DNA from: Nematopogon swammerdamellus
Taxonomy: Eukaryota > Arthropoda > Insecta > Lepidoptera > Adelidae
Direction of reading: 5' to 3'
DNA: 64,000 nt
Assembly (NCBI GenBank): GCA_946902875.1
Contig: OX336345.1
Coordinates: forward strand, 11,687,395-11,751,394
Shown here piece by piece: positions 1 to 11,542 of this stretch. Under the pieces are notes generated by a model that worked only from the letters and a program-made list of their open reading frames with translations, was not told where the DNA came from and did not search any database. Position 1 is the stretch's first letter. The number at the start of each line of letters is the position of its first letter. Made by a program: the position numbers and the translations under genes.

Positions 1-785
1 ATATCGTCACGAAGTAAAATGGTTGTAGTTTTTGGGTTTGGGTCATGGTCTTCGTTTTAAAAGACGACATTAAACACTTTTGTTAAATATGTTATCCTTG
101 TTGAATCGCCTGTCTTTATCGAGATGCTTGTAACAAGACATTTTGTGAATTTTGTCCATTTATATATTATGTTGACGACAAAGTAATAAAATTACACAAT
201 CGCAGAACCCATACGAGAATTTGCGCCCATTCGTCGACTCTATGATCTTAATTAATCGAATCCGATTATAACACATTGATAAGTGGTCCGGTCATTTTGT
301 CTACATAATTCAGTCCTTAGACTCCAGTTCGTTCGTTTATCCCTTTGAGTATTTTAATTCAATGTTCTGTATGCATGCCACTGATATCTCATTGTAAGCT
401 TGAATCTAAACACAAAATTATGATTCCAATTTTCACGCTCGCTTTTCGGTTCTTTGCACGTCTTTATTTTTTTATTTTTTTTATTTATATATTAGATACA
501 TTGTTAGGTACTACAGAGCAAGCCCCAAAATTTAACAATGTAGAATATATTTCAAAGTTAGGTCAACGTATCTCACCGCGTGCTTTTGAAAGACTTTAGT
601 ATTGCAGTTGAAGACGTCTAGATCCGGAAACATGACCAACATTCGGTTGAGTGCGGCCAGCGCCCGGTGAATTGGAGTCTGGCCATAGTTCTTGACCATT
701 TCTTGACATAAATCCTTAATACCCTTCGTAAATTAATTTTCATTACAAAACAGTGAGCTGCGAACTAAATCATTATGATTTTCAG
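1..785. other. probable last intron of gene 1, no feature seen
   Basis: AT-rich sequence before the acceptor at 785. The open stretch at 345-599 is low-complexity and hydrophobic, with no family similarity that I recognise. I treat this as intron by position only. Confidence 0.4.
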
Positions 786-943
786 ATGAAACCCTGAACC
801 GTGTCATAAACGAGAACTGGCGTGAACTGATGAAAGACTTCGGACCGCCAGCTGTGAAGGCCGCGTCTGATAGGACGGTCGACATCATCAACACTTTCTA
901 TGCAAAAGTTCCCTATGAGGAGCTGTTCGCGCCTGCGCAATGA
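786..943 (+). CDS. takeout/JHBP-family gene 1, last coding exon (rest lies upstream of the window)
   Basis: A TTTTCAG acceptor ends at 785. The exon then reads open in phase 1 (AT, then GAA ACC CTG) to TGA at 941-943. The translation carries the C-terminal pattern of takeout/JHBP proteins: an ENW motif, an amphipathic helix, and VPYEEL near the end. These line up with NDNWR and VPYEEL in the last exon of gene 2. The incoming phase equals that of the last introns of genes 2, 3 and 4, so this is the fifth exon of a paralogue. No preceding exon with the family's GNPE ending is visible in 1-785, so exons 1-4 probably lie outside the window. The product would be a secreted carrier of small hydrophobic ligands; which ligand cannot be told. 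Confidence 0.85.
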
Positions 944-1284
944 TCGGCTTCTTCTGTAGATGAATTTTGCGAAATTATTTAGCTTGAAGCAGGTGGCTCT
1001 GCTGCTGACAACAGTTACGTTCAGTAATACCTGATATTTACTAGTGAACCTTAAGAAAAATTAGTAATATTATGAATGAGGAGTATTTCTTGTAAGTGAG
1101 TAAACATATAACTACTTGGGAAATTTTTAGAGTTCCGTACATTAAAAGGTAAAAACGGAACTTCTATAAGATTCCTGTAACAAGGTTTTTCTCGAAAACT
1201 AAATAACGTAGAAACTTTAAATTTGTGCATACTGATAGATGTTGATGACGCGCTTATAACTAGATAAACATTTCTTTTATATTA
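944..1284. other. 3' flank of gene 1
   Basis: No canonical AATAAA close behind the stop; an ATTAAA occurs near 1141. Positions 1130-1175 hold a short piece of the dispersed GGTTCCGTA-type repeat. Nothing else is recognised. Confidence 0.35.
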
Positions 1285-1287
1285 ATA

Positions 1288-3346
1288 CTAGCTGAGCCCG
1301 TGGCTCCGCTCGCGTGAAATTCGTATTTCAAAGAAGAAAGTAAGTAACTGAGGGCGAGGCCGAAGGCCGAGCTGCGTCCAGGAAGACTATAAACCTTCTC
1401 GAAGAAAGTAAGTAACTAAGGACGAGGCCGAAGGCCGAGCTGCGTTCAGGAAGACTATAAACCTTCTCGAAGAAAGTACGCAACTGAGGGCGAGGCCGAA
1501 GGCCGAGCTGCGTTCAGGAAGACTATAAACCTTCTCAAAGAAAGTACGTAACTATGGGCGAAACCGAAGGCCGAGCTGCGTTCAGTAAGACTATAAACCT
1601 CCTCGAAGAAATTAAGTAACAAAGGGCTAGGCCGAAGGCCGAGCTGCGTTCATGAAGACTATAAACCTTCTCGAAAAAAGTAAGTAACAAAGGGCGAGGC
1701 CGAAGGCCGAGCTGCGTTCAGGAAGACGATAAACTTTCTCGAAGAAAGTAAGTAACAAAGGGCGAGGCCGAAGGCCGAGCTGCGTTCAGGAAGACTATAA
1801 ACCTTCTCGATGAAAGTAAGTAACAAAGGGCGAGGCCGAAGGCCGAGCTGCGTTCAGGAAGACTATAAACCTTCTCGATGAAAGTAAGTAACAAAGGGCG
1901 AGGCCGAAGGCCGAGCTGCGTTCAGGAAGACGATAAACTTTCTCGAAGAAAGTAAGTAACTGAGGGCGAGGCCGAAGGCCGAGCTGCGTTGAGGAAGACT
2001 ATAAACCTACTCGAAGAAAGTATGTAAGTAGCAAAGGCGAGGCCGAAGGCCGAGCTGCGTTCAGGAAGACGATAAACTTTCTCGAAGAAAGTAAGTAACT
2101 GAGGGCGAGGCCGAAGGCCGAGCTGCGTTCAGGAAGACTATAAACCTTCTCGAAGAAAGTAAGTAACAAAGGGCGAGGCCGAAGGCCGAGCTGCGTTTAG
2201 GAAGACGATAAACCTTCTCGAAGAAAGTAAGTAACTGAGAGCGAGGCCGAAGGCCGAGCTGCGTTCAGGAAGACTATAAACCTTCTCGGAGAAAGTAAGT
2301 AATAAAGGGCGAGGCCGAAGGCCGAGCTGCGTTCAGGAAGACGATAAACCTTCTCGAAGAAAGTAAGTAAGTGAGGGTGAGGCCGAGGGCCGAGCTGCGT
2401 TCAGAAAGACTATAAACCTTTTCGAAGAAAGTAAGCAACAGAGGGCGAGGCCGAAGGCCGAGCTGCTTCAGGAAGACGATAAGCTTTTCGAAGAAAGTAA
2501 GTAACAGAGGGCGAGGCCGAAGGCCGAGCTGCGTTCAGGAAAAATATAAACCTTCTCGAAGCAATTAAGTAATTGAGGGCGAGGCCGAAGGCCGAGCTGC
2601 GTTCAGGAAGACTATAAACCTTCTTGATGAAAGTACGTAACTGAGGGCGAGGCCGAAGGCCGAGCTGCGTTCAGGAAGACTATAAACCTTCTTGATGAAA
2701 GTAAGTAACTGAGGGCGAGGCCGAAGGCCGAGCTGCGTTCAGGAAGACGATAAACCTTCTCGTTCAGGAAGACGATAAACCTTCTCGAAGAAATTAAGTA
2801 ATTGAGGGCGAGGCCGAAGGCCGAGCTGCGTTCAGGAAGACTATAAACCTTCTTGATGAAAGTCCGTAACTGAGGGCGAGGCCGAAGGCCGAGCTGCGTT
2901 CAGGAAGACGATGACCTTTTCGAAGAAAGTAAGTAACAGATGGCGAGGCCGAAGGCCGAGCTGCGTTCAGGAAGGCCAATAACCTTCTCGATGAAAGTAA
3001 GTAACTAAGGTCGATGCCGACGGCCGAGCTGCGTTCAGGAAAACTATAAACCTTCTCGAAGAAATTAAGTAATTGAGGGCGACGCCGAAGGCCGAGCTGC
3101 GTTCAGGAAGACTATAAACCATCTTGAAGAAAGTACTATCGCCCATAGTTACTTACTGTCATCGAGAAGGTTTAGCGTCTTCCAGGATACAGGTCGGCCT
3201 TCGGCCATGCCCTTAGTTGCTTACTTTCTTCGAGGAGGATTATAGTCTTCCTGAACGCAGCTCTACCGTAGGCCTCGCCCTCAGCTACTTACTTTCTTCT
3301 TTTGAAATACGAATTTCACGCGAGCGAATCCGCGGGAAAAAGCTAT
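1288..3346. mobile_element. foldback-type element with tandem-repeat arms (copy 1)
   Basis: The left end (1292-1345) and right end (3297-3344) are inverted copies sharing GAAATTCGTATTTC and a GC-rich tip of the type CCGCTCGCGTG. Between them are about 26 head-to-tail copies of a roughly 68-bp unit, centred on GAGGCCGAAGGCCGAGC, from 1345 to 3130. About three units then follow in reverse orientation (3133-3300). Arms made of tandem units facing each other recall foldback (FB/Galileo) elements of Drosophila; that comparison is by architecture only. ATATTAA occurs just outside both ends (near 1278 and 3348) and could be a target-site duplication. No transposase is seen. Confidence 0.7.
1345..3130 (+). 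repeat. about 68-bp tandem array, roughly 26 units
   Basis: Successive GGGCGAGGCC blocks begin near 1352, 1420 and 1488, giving a 68-bp period. Units differ by point changes and small gaps, and one partial unit is duplicated near 2760. Each unit contains GGCCGAAGGCC, where a self-complementary GGCC flanks GAA. Open frames across the array come only from its periodicity. Confidence 0.9.
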
Positions 3347-3403
3347 CGATATTAAATTAAGAAACTTAAGTTAAAATAATATTCGCCTCGCCTAGTTGCT
3401 GCC

Positions 3404-3545
3404 CCCTCTCCCTCTCCCTCTCCGTCTCCGTCTCCCTCTCCGTCTCCGTCTCCGTCTCCGTCTCCGTCTCCGTCTCCGTCTCCGTCTCCGTCTCCGTCTC
3501 CGTCCACCTCTCCCTCTCTCTCTCCCTACCCTCCGCCTTCCCTCC
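3404..3545 (+). repeat. CTCCGT/CTCCCT hexamer microsatellite
   Basis: An almost uninterrupted pyrimidine-rich run of CTCCGT with CTCCCT variants, inside the repeat debris that follows the foldback element. Confidence 0.9.
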
Positions 3546-3849
3546 CCCTCCCCATCATTGAATCCTAAAATCTAATTTTGAAATCATCCCCTATTTTAAT
3601 TTAAGGGTTGATTTAACTAAAACGCTGAAACACGTAATTCTTTATTTCATACCAAAAGCCTAAATATGAATTGTCATATCCCTAACTCGAGAAATGCTAG
3701 GTTCCCCATACAAACTTTCATCCCCTATTTCACCCCCTTAAGGGTTGTTTTTTGAGACAAAAGGTAGCCTATGTCCTTCCTCAGGATCCAATTCATCTCC
3801 GTGCAATATTTTATCGAAATCTGTCCAGCGGTTTAGGCGTGAAAAGGTA

Positions 3850-3885
<36 letters not shown>

Positions 3886-3930
3886 CAGAGTTACTTTCGA
3901 ATTTATAATATTAGTATGGATAGTATGGAT
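3545..3930 (+). repeat. lepidopteran dispersed repeat, 3' half ending in a GACA run
   Basis: The stretch ends with a (CAGA)n run at 3850-3884 and then TTTATAATATTAGTATGGAT. This ending, preceded by a GCGGTTTAGGCGTGAAAAGG stretch, is a very common dispersed sequence in moths and butterflies. Its relation to the element ending at 3346 is unclear. Confidence 0.6.
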
Positions 3931-4065
3931 GAGGGGTCAGTTTGTACCAATAAAAAAAGTTCAAATTTATATATTGTATGGGGTATCATTTGAAAGAGCT
4001 AACTGTAAGGATTCTAAAATTATTTTTACAATTTTAAGTTCAGTGGTCTTAATAATATAGCTCAA

Positions 4066-4140
4066 AATTTGAAGCCCACCCTCCTTGCCTGGGTTCCTGA
4101 AGCTAAGTGTGCGAGTCCAACTCGCACTTAGCGACTTTTT
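4066..4140 (+). repeat. fragment of the dispersed repeat ending in CGAGTCCAACTCGCACTT
   Basis: Matches the right end of the larger element at 22361-23868, including the short palindrome GCGAGTCCAACTCGC and a following T run. Confidence 0.55.
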
Positions 4141-4449
4141 TTCAACTAAAACCTATTTATATCCATAGTCATTCAGTTTTAGCATCGGACGAGAAATATT
4201 TGCCTGAAAGGTCTCATAAAATATAATGCGAGATTTATCCAATGACAAAACTTTCGTCTAGGCTCTCGTGAAGGGTATAGTTTACGCTTTCACGTGGTTT
4301 TATTGTACTTAAAGGTTGATTGAAAGAGATTAGGTACTTGTAGTGATAAGCTCACCTTTGCGCACTGTCTATTTTCTTGTTTCTTTCATGCACTTATGTT
4401 TTTTTTATTTCAATTATATTGGGAGCAATAAAGAAATTATGTTCTAATA

Positions 4450-4690
4450 GCTTTTGCCCGCGGCTCCGCTCGCGGCATTATATTGTAGGTTATGCTTAAT
4501 TTGAGTCGGCACAATATATTCTCTCTCTGTCTCTCTTCGTCCCACCCTCCTAACTAATTCCTAGTTTAACCTTCCTGGGGTATGAATTTGAGGGTATGAA
4601 CCTCCGCTGTATAAGGAAAGTCTATGCAAAATTTCATGCTTCTAGAGCCACCAGTTTAGGCTGTGCATTGTCAGTCAAGTCAGTCAGTGT
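4450..4690 (+). repeat. fragment with CCCGCGGCTCCGCTCGCG tip
   Basis: Starts with the same GC-rich tip as the foldback-type elements but continues into unrelated sequence, ending near GTCAGTCAAGTCAGTCAGTG. Confidence 0.5.
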
Positions 4691-4699
4691 TAAGAATTT

Positions 4700-5340
4700 T
4701 ATTAAGTAGATTCTATGCTTATATCTTGTACTGCGCATTTGTCACATTTACTCGTAAGTTTGATGCAGTGGAACTTGTTTTATTTGATTGTTTCTGGAAT
4801 AAAATTATTTGTTAACTCATTCCTTGCATTATTATGACTTATAAGATTTTATTCTAAGCGACTTCTGTTGTTATAGATAAATAAATAAAGAACAAAAGAA
4901 AATGTGTTTTTTTAATTCAATCAACTTACACAGTAGGTAGTTCAAATTAAAGAATAACAATTTTAAAAATATACATGCTACGTCGACAAGAAAAAGATGT
5001 GGCACAGCATCCGACTTCTTATAGCTGACAAAGAGTTACACGAAGAAGAAAAAAACAATTCAAAGAAAAATTAATTTGCCCTTATAACTTATTTATCACT
5101 CAGAAAGTTTTGCGAAAAAAAGTTTTTTGTATGAGAAACTGCCCAGTTATAATTTATTTTGAAAACACGATTATTTACAAATAAAAATACGAGCGTTCCA
5201 ATTTAAAATTTCTCTCCGCATTTTTTACCAGCTAAATTAGGTACTATTGTGTCTCATTGAAAAAGGGATCTGCATTTGTCTGCATCGGGAACATTTTCAC
5301 GCGATGATTTTTTAGGATTTGAAATGTTGCCTAAAACTGG
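4700..5340. other. unassigned AT-rich DNA
   Basis: No supported gene or repeat; AATAAA-like strings are frequent and uninformative here. Confidence 0.3.
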
Positions 5341-5530
5341 ACTAATCGTTTCATAGACTTCAAATGGCATTTATGAATAAAGACCCTTCTAATTCAACCG
5401 TGTACCGCTGGTATAAAGAATTTAAGCGCGGTCAACTAACTTTCACGGAGAAGAAATAAGTGGTCGCTCTTTGACGGCTGTTACGGAAGGAGACATACTA
5501 TTTATACATACGACCGATTTCTTATACAAT

Positions 5531-5655
5531 ACGACCGAAGGGAAGCACTGACGTGGCACCAATTTCACCCGGTGTTATGGGCAGACATCACGGATGTTGT
5601 AGGTGATGTAGCCAACCAAGGAGTAGCCAACCGTGTCAGTATCCATAAAAAAATA
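5531..5655 (+). repeat. SINE A, 3' fragment
   Basis: Carries the SINE A tail (AAGGGAAGCACTGACGTGGC through GATGTTGTAGGTGATGTAGC, then CCATAAAAAAA). It has a small internal duplication of GTAGCCAACC and lies inside the old mariner. Confidence 0.75.
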
Positions 5656-5917
5656 CATATTAGCAGTGAAAAATTGTATTGAAAATAATCGGCTAATTAA
5701 GTGAGTGTAAGAGATTCAGCACATTTGTAGATTGGGTCGGGAACCGTTCACGAGATTCTACATGAGCACCTTTGCTTGAGGAGGATAGTTTCGCGCACAA
5801 CTTCACCGATGCTCAGAAGCAGGCCCGCGTAGAATGGTGCCGTGAGATGATTGCTAAATTTGAAGCAGACTCGTCTCGGCATTTTTGCGACATTATTACA
5901 GGCAATGATATTATTAT

Positions 5918-7040
5918 TATTTTTTTTTTATTGACAGCGCGACATATGGCGCGAACCACCCATAAGGTGTCTAACGACGCCCATGGACATTGGGTCGTAT
6001 GCGGGGGTTGCGAATGCCATGCCGGCCTGACAGGTGCCCATTCACGCCCCTCTTGAAGGACCCGAGACTGTACTTGGGGGGAAATATATGGGCAGGGAGA
6101 GCGTTCCAGAGTTTACCGGTTCTGTAGAGGAAAGATCTGCAGAATCGATTGGTACGCATCCGCGATAAGTCCAGCGTGTAGGGATGCAATCCCTGCCCAG
6201 TGTGCATGGTGCGAAGGTGGAAAGAGGACGGCGGGATCGCGTTTTAAACAGCTCCTCCGAGCACTCCCCATGGAATAAGCGATAGAACACACTTAGGGAG
6301 CCGACATCCCTACGGTGTTGCAGTGATTCTAGATCGCAGGACACTTCGGGGTCACCCACTAGTCGCACGGCTCGACGCTGGATTGAGTCCAGAGATTTGG
6401 CAGAGCCATCCCACAGGTGCGAGCAGTACTCCAAGCAGGACCTGATCTGCGATTTATACAGAAGCAGCTTTTGGTCCGGCGTGAAGTACCGTCGCACCTT
6501 ATTGAGTACGCCCAGCTTTTTAGAAGCCAGCTTGGCCTTCCCCTCGATATGGCGACGAAAGTTCAGGTCGTGCGACAGTTCGACTTCGAGGACCCCGAGG
6601 TGTTCGCTTAATTTAAGCGACGTGCCTTGGAATGAAGGAGCCGGTGTGAACGCCTCTCTCTTCGCACTGAACGCGCAAACTTGTGTCTTGGAAGCGTTGA
6701 ACTCGACCAAATTACTACGAGTGTGTGTTCGAGCTCAGACACAAGTCTTCGCCTCTTCTCATCCACAATATCCCGACTGGCTGAAGGGTGACTGGTGTAG
6801 GATCCGTGTGCCGTACTGTCATCTGCATAACAATGTATGTTGCCCAGAGACAGCATATCATTGATATGCAGAAGAAACAGCGTGGGTGACAATACAGATC
6901 CTTGTGGTACGCCGACGTTCACTGACATGGCGTCCGACGAGCAACCGTCCACTAGGACCTGAATGTTACGCCCATGTAGGAAGTCGGCGACCCAGTCACA
7001 GAGGCCAGAAGGAAGTCCGTAAGCCGGCAATTTAATATTA
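5918..7040 (-). mobile_element. Jockey-type LINE fragment J1 (reverse transcriptase and C-terminus)
   Basis: Two overlapping frames on the minus strand encode the C-terminal half of a LINE reverse transcriptase. 7030-6608 gives GVPQGSVLSPTLFLLHIND and the catalytic YADD. 6710-5971 gives the thumb and tail region (YKSQIRSCLEYCSHLWDGS, IQRRAVRLVGDP). A frameshift lies between 6710 and 6608. The 3' end is an A-rich tail (T run near 5928-5937 on the plus strand). The mariner phrase ATTACAGGCAATGAT (about 5898) and a diverged copy ATTCCAGGTGATGAA (about 7340) lie on the two sides, as a target-site duplication would. Confidence 0.8.
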
Positions 7041-7424
7041 TAAGTTAAAAGGAGGTAGATAGGTTATCTGAGCTCCCAAGCGGCACATTAATACTAGACG
7101 TCTGAAGTTAGTCGCCCACCAACTAGGTACGCACGCGTTCGGACCGCTAACCACGAGCCGCTAAGACATCGAAAATGCTGTCGTGTGTAATGATATTCTG
7201 CGCTAATTCTAATAATTGGAATAAGACTATTCGAATCGGCGCATCACTTTATAGTTCTTCCTCTCAACTTTTCAAGGACGTGCCATGTGTGAGCACTGAA
7301 TGTCATATAGATAACCTATCTTTCCTAAAATATCATTGATTCCAGGTGATGAATCTTGGTTTTATCAATACAATCCAGAAACGAAGCGCTAGTCGACGGT
7401 TTGGCAGTTTCAAAACGAACCAAC

Positions 7425-7605
7425 AACGCCTGGATGTAAGATGGCCGCATAGCAGCCTCGGTTGTGTTCTCCTCTAGTCCAGTAGTATAACCAGCAATCC
7501 AGGAAAGTCCCCGGTATCACCTACCTTCTCGGAGGTGATATTAGCTGGTCGGAGCATGCGCTTTGGCCCCTCCGACTCAGCCACCCGTACCGGAATACAT
7601 AAAAA
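7425..7605 (+). repeat. SINE B, 3' part
   Basis: Shares with other copies the string TTCTCCTCTAGTCCAGTA, the block ACCTTCTCGGAGGTGATATT and the end CTCCGACTCAGCCACCCGTA followed by an A-rich tail. Confidence 0.75.
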
Positions 7606-7609
7606 AACG

Positions 7610-9040
7610 CCTACCAAATTGATACCTTCTACTGTCTAACAAATGAAACATAGACACATCTCTAGCATCTGCTAGAACTTGTGCACCTGCACCAGTGATG
7701 AAGTGGGAAATATTTCGTCTCAACTGACCACCAGTGGCGAGATTTAGTGGTCAGATGGTCCGGAGCCTGAAAATCAATTATGGTACCCGCTCACCTTTTT
7801 ACCTGACATGCAAAATTAATATTAAAAGATTTTGATGTACCGGATGAGAGAACCTGTTTCCCATACTTATAGCTCAGGGAATCATATTTTGGAAGGCGGG
7901 GATTATTTCAAGTACATTATAACAACGACTGTTAAGTTTAGTCCATATTCATTTTCTCTTTTACTTTTTTTTCTTATACTCTTTGTTTAAGATAAGATAA
8001 GATAAGATAATTCTTTATTTCTTAAAATGTAAGTAGGTACAAATATTAATAATAACTTAATGTACAAAGCATCTTAAGAAAACGGTCTAGCTAGACGCAG
8101 CGTCTGACAACTAGCTTGCGCCAGTTGTCGCTGAATTTAAGCCTAGCCGGTTCACATAGTTGATTCAAAACGACAAGTGGATAAAACTGACCATACAAAA
8201 CCAAACCAATACAACAATAAGGCAACTAAAATAATACAACTAATACAAAATTAAACTAGCACAATTTCAAATTCATTAACTTAATCATAAGAACTACAGA
8301 GCTACTATTAAAGAACACTTTTATAAACCAGGCTATACTGCGATTACTGTAAAATAAAATAAAAATAAAAATAGAGATATATATATAATAGTGTAGATAA
8401 GATATAAGGAGTATGATATAGTATAATAAATATAGTAATTTATATAATTTATATATTAAGAGAAATTATTGGGGGGATTAGTATGTATGTTAAATGTTTA
8501 GGTATATTATGTACAGTTACCATTAATGAACATCAATAAAGATATTTGTTTGCTCATGTAAATTATGTACTTATACTATACTTAGCTTGTTTCTGTAAAA
8601 TGTTTTTGGAGCAATATACATACATAGTACCTATTTCTATCTATGTATTTATCTAACATTTCAAGCACATATCAAGTTATATATAATACATACGTACTTC
8701 GGTAATAAATTACAGCTTAAAAGTCATAAAAATATAGCAAAATACAAAAGATAACGAAGAAGCAAATGTTAATTCATGAATTAGCCAATGCAACATTATC
8801 AAGGTTAACTACTTATACGTATGAATCCGGTACAAATAATCGAACGTTTTTGTTCCTTACAGGAAAATAATAAAAACAGTCCGTGAATTGCACAAACATA
8901 GGGCTGTGTATCTTTCAAGGTCACCTTATGAGACCGGGTGCTCCAGCGTGGTGAAGGATATTGCCGCTAGGTATGCGAAAAAGTAAAAAATATGTCCGAG
9001 CTAGAGTATCGATATATTCTAAATTTATATTTCTACTATA
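7610..9040. other. unassigned AT-rich DNA with a GATAA microsatellite
   Basis: A (GATAA)n run sits at about 7990-8010. Elsewhere I see no coding pattern or recognised repeat. Confidence 0.35.
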
Positions 9041-9044
9041 CGCA

Positions 9045-9575
9045 CTGTACGAGTACTGCTCGCACTTGTGGGATGGCTCAGCCAAATACCAGCTTGCGCC
9101 TTTGGACTCGATCCAGCGTCGAGCCGTGCGACTAGTGGATGACCCCAACGTGTCCCGCGACCACTGCAACTTCGGAGGGATGTCGGCGCCGTAAGTGTGT
9201 TCTATCGCTTATTCCACGGGGAGTGCTCGGAGGAGCTGTTTAACGCTATTCCGCCGTCCCCTTTCCACCTCCGTACAACGCGCACTGGGCAAGGATTGCA
9301 TCCCTATACGCTGGACTTACCGCGGATGCGTACCTATCGGTTCTGTAGATCCTTCCTCCACTGAACCGGTAAACTCTGGAACGCTCTCCCTGCCCACATA
9401 TTTCCCCCCAAGTATAGTCTCGGGTCCTTCAAGAGAGGCGTGAATGGGCACCTGTCAGGCCGGTATGGCATTCGCAATCCCCGCATGCGACCGAATGTCC
9501 ATGGGCGTCGCTAGACACCTTATAGGTGGCTCGGCGCCAGATTTCGCGTTTACTATCAATAAAAAAAAAAACTAT
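9045..9575 (+). mobile_element. Jockey-type LINE 3' fragment J2
   Basis: Same family as J1 in opposite orientation: YEYCSHLWDGSAK, LDSIQRRAVRLVDDP, then a shifted frame with LWNALPAHIFPPKYSLGSFK. It ends with a polyadenylate run after TATCAATAAAAAAA near 9563. Several frameshifts; truncated at the 5' side. Confidence 0.75.
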
Positions 9576-9929
9576 CGCTCTTGTTATATATATTTTTATA
9601 AGATAGTGGTAGCACAGCCACCCGTGCTCAATAGTCCGTCGAAAATGAGACCTAACCATACAGACCGCGCGCGAGCTCCGAAGAAGTTTAAGGAATGTTG
9701 ACGTAATAACCTAGTGCAGTGATTTAGTCGACATTACGTTATCGATATTAATTTTCTCCATGTTCTCATTGCTCGTGCTCGCAATTTCTTCTTCATCCAT
9801 ATTAAATGTCTATTTGTACACACAAAATGAAGTCCGGTTATAACTTAAATAGTAACGAATTAACACGCGATTGACTAATACGCGTGTATATTACGAATAC
9901 GGCATCGATAAGCGTGCTATCGCGTCAAG

Positions 9930-10055
9930 GCCAACACTCGTACTAGGAGCGCGCGGGGTGTGAGGCGACGGTCGGGAGGGGCGCACACCCGCCCGCTTCC
10001 CCAGCCCCCGATTCCTCGGAGCTCGCGCGCGGACAGTAAAACAGCAATCGGCGAC
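9930..10055. other. CpG-rich island in AT-rich surroundings
   Basis: GC-rich and rich in CpG, unlike the flanks. No start codon, splice site or family motif could be tied to it. The rest of 9575-10445 shows nothing I recognise. Confidence 0.4.
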
Positions 10056-10454
10056 CCACAGCCAGTTCGTACGCGTCTTCATTACTCTGTTGACTCAGCT
10101 AATTACCACACTCAGCGAGGCACCATGCCAGCCAGCAGCTGTAAGGTGGACAAGGGGTCGTTGTCTAATTTTTTTTTAGCATGCCTTTTGGAGAGGCCAG
10201 GTTACGACGACATACGCACTCACCGGAAGACCATTCAACATTTTCACCGTACGACACATCGTATCATTAATTTGACGCTGAAAAATCAAGAAATTCGCCG
10301 AGCTTTCCCATTGTACCAGCATCGCCTTTCACAATATTCAGAAAGTTTTTTTTTCAGTGGCATTTCTTCAACCGAAACTTTGGATTCTACCATACCACTC
10401 AGTCACTATATGATTGATTACTCTATGCTATCTATGAAATAGCGTAATGTTAAA

Positions 10455-11092
10455 AAACAAGTGCGTGTCGGGCCACGCGCATTGTAGGGTTCTGTAGTTG
10501 CGGAACCCTATCAAAATAAATTATTTCATTATTTTGTATAATTTTGTAGGGGAAATAAATGAATGTTAATTTGAAAAAGTTCTTCAACAGTGAAATGATG
10601 GCTGTCGTCCGTACATTTTATAATTTGGTCGACTATTACTCGTCAACCTGTACAGCCTACTTAGCTGTGATAGTTTTCCTTTTAATTATCTAATAACAAC
10701 CGTTTAGCTGGCAGGGGGTGGGGACACTTGACTCTAACAAAATTTGCACTTAAAAGCTTAATAATTCGCAAACGGATCCCTAAATCGAAAAATGACTTTC
10801 ACAAACCTCAATATTTTCCAAATACATATCCAACGACACCCCACACGATTGGGTAGACGTGAAAAAAAAAATCACCCCACTTTACGTGTAGGGGAGGTTC
10901 CCTAAAAAAATTATTTCTGAATTTTTATTTTACCACTTTGTCGGCGATACTAATATGTATAACCATACCAACTTACAACTTTCTAGTACTAAGGGTCTCT
11001 GAGCTAAGCCGCGGACAGACAGACGGACAGACGGACGGACATGGCGAAACTATAAGGGTTCCTTGTTGACTACGGAACCCTAAAAATCAACA
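10455..11092 (+). repeat. GGTTCCGTA-type dispersed repeat
   Basis: Begins with AAGTGCGTGTCGGGCCACGC and TGCGGAACCCTA. It ends with a GGACAGACGGACGGACAT run and GGGTTCCTTGTTGACTACGG, then AACCCTAAAAA. The same end motifs bound copies near 20.6, 22.4, 43.1, 48.1 and 60.0 kb. Confidence 0.65.
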
Positions 11093-11542
11093 CATGACAG
11101 ACGATATTGCTCGACAGCAGGTACCTAAATCGGTTGACAATTTTCGAGTAATTCGCACGAAAGCAAATCGAAAAAACTTTTTTTTTTCTATGGAAACTGA
11201 CACGGTTGGCTACATCACCTACAATATCCATGATGTCAGCCCATAACACCGGGTGAACTAGGTGCCATGTCAGTGCTTCCCTTCGATCGTGCCGGCTACA
11301 CGGAACTGGACGGAAAACACAAACTATGTACATAGCCGTTTCGACCGACGTTTCATTCAGTGCGGTGGTACCAATCCGGGTGGGTTGAACCCTACCACCG
11401 AGTAAGGTAGGAAGGGAAGGGACCTAATAGTTTTACGTGGAATCCGAACCACGATCAGCCTCCAACGGTCGAGCAGCGGTCACCCATCCAAGAACTGACC
11501 GCGCCCATCGTTGCTTAACAATCAATAGCAACAGTCGACTGT

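Larger units (their letters stand above)
5345..7440 (+). pseudogene. old mariner transposase, broken by nested insertions
   Basis: Three separated pieces read as one mariner-type transposase in order. 5345-5470 encodes the helix-turn-helix part (STVYRWYKEFKRGQ). 5700-5915 encodes the middle (LTDAQKQARVEWCREM, then DIITG). 7350-7435 encodes the catalytic start (GDESWFYQYNPETKR) followed by a stop. The gaps hold SINE A sequence (5531-5655), a Jockey-type LINE (about 5920-7040) and, at the end, a SINE B copy. Stops and shifts in every piece show it is dead. Confidence 0.7.

Noticed and set aside
345..599. 84-codon open frame upstream of the gene 1 exon
   Set aside because: Low-complexity hydrophobic translation, no takeout motif, no splice sites in register with the exon at 786.
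2794..2979. Open frame across the 68-bp array (minus strand)
   Set aside because: Produced by the tandem unit itself; the peptide repeats with the unit and has no independent coding signal.
6397..6864. 155-codon plus-strand open frame
   Set aside because: Antisense shadow of the Jockey-type LINE J1, which has clear reverse transcriptase motifs on the minus strand.
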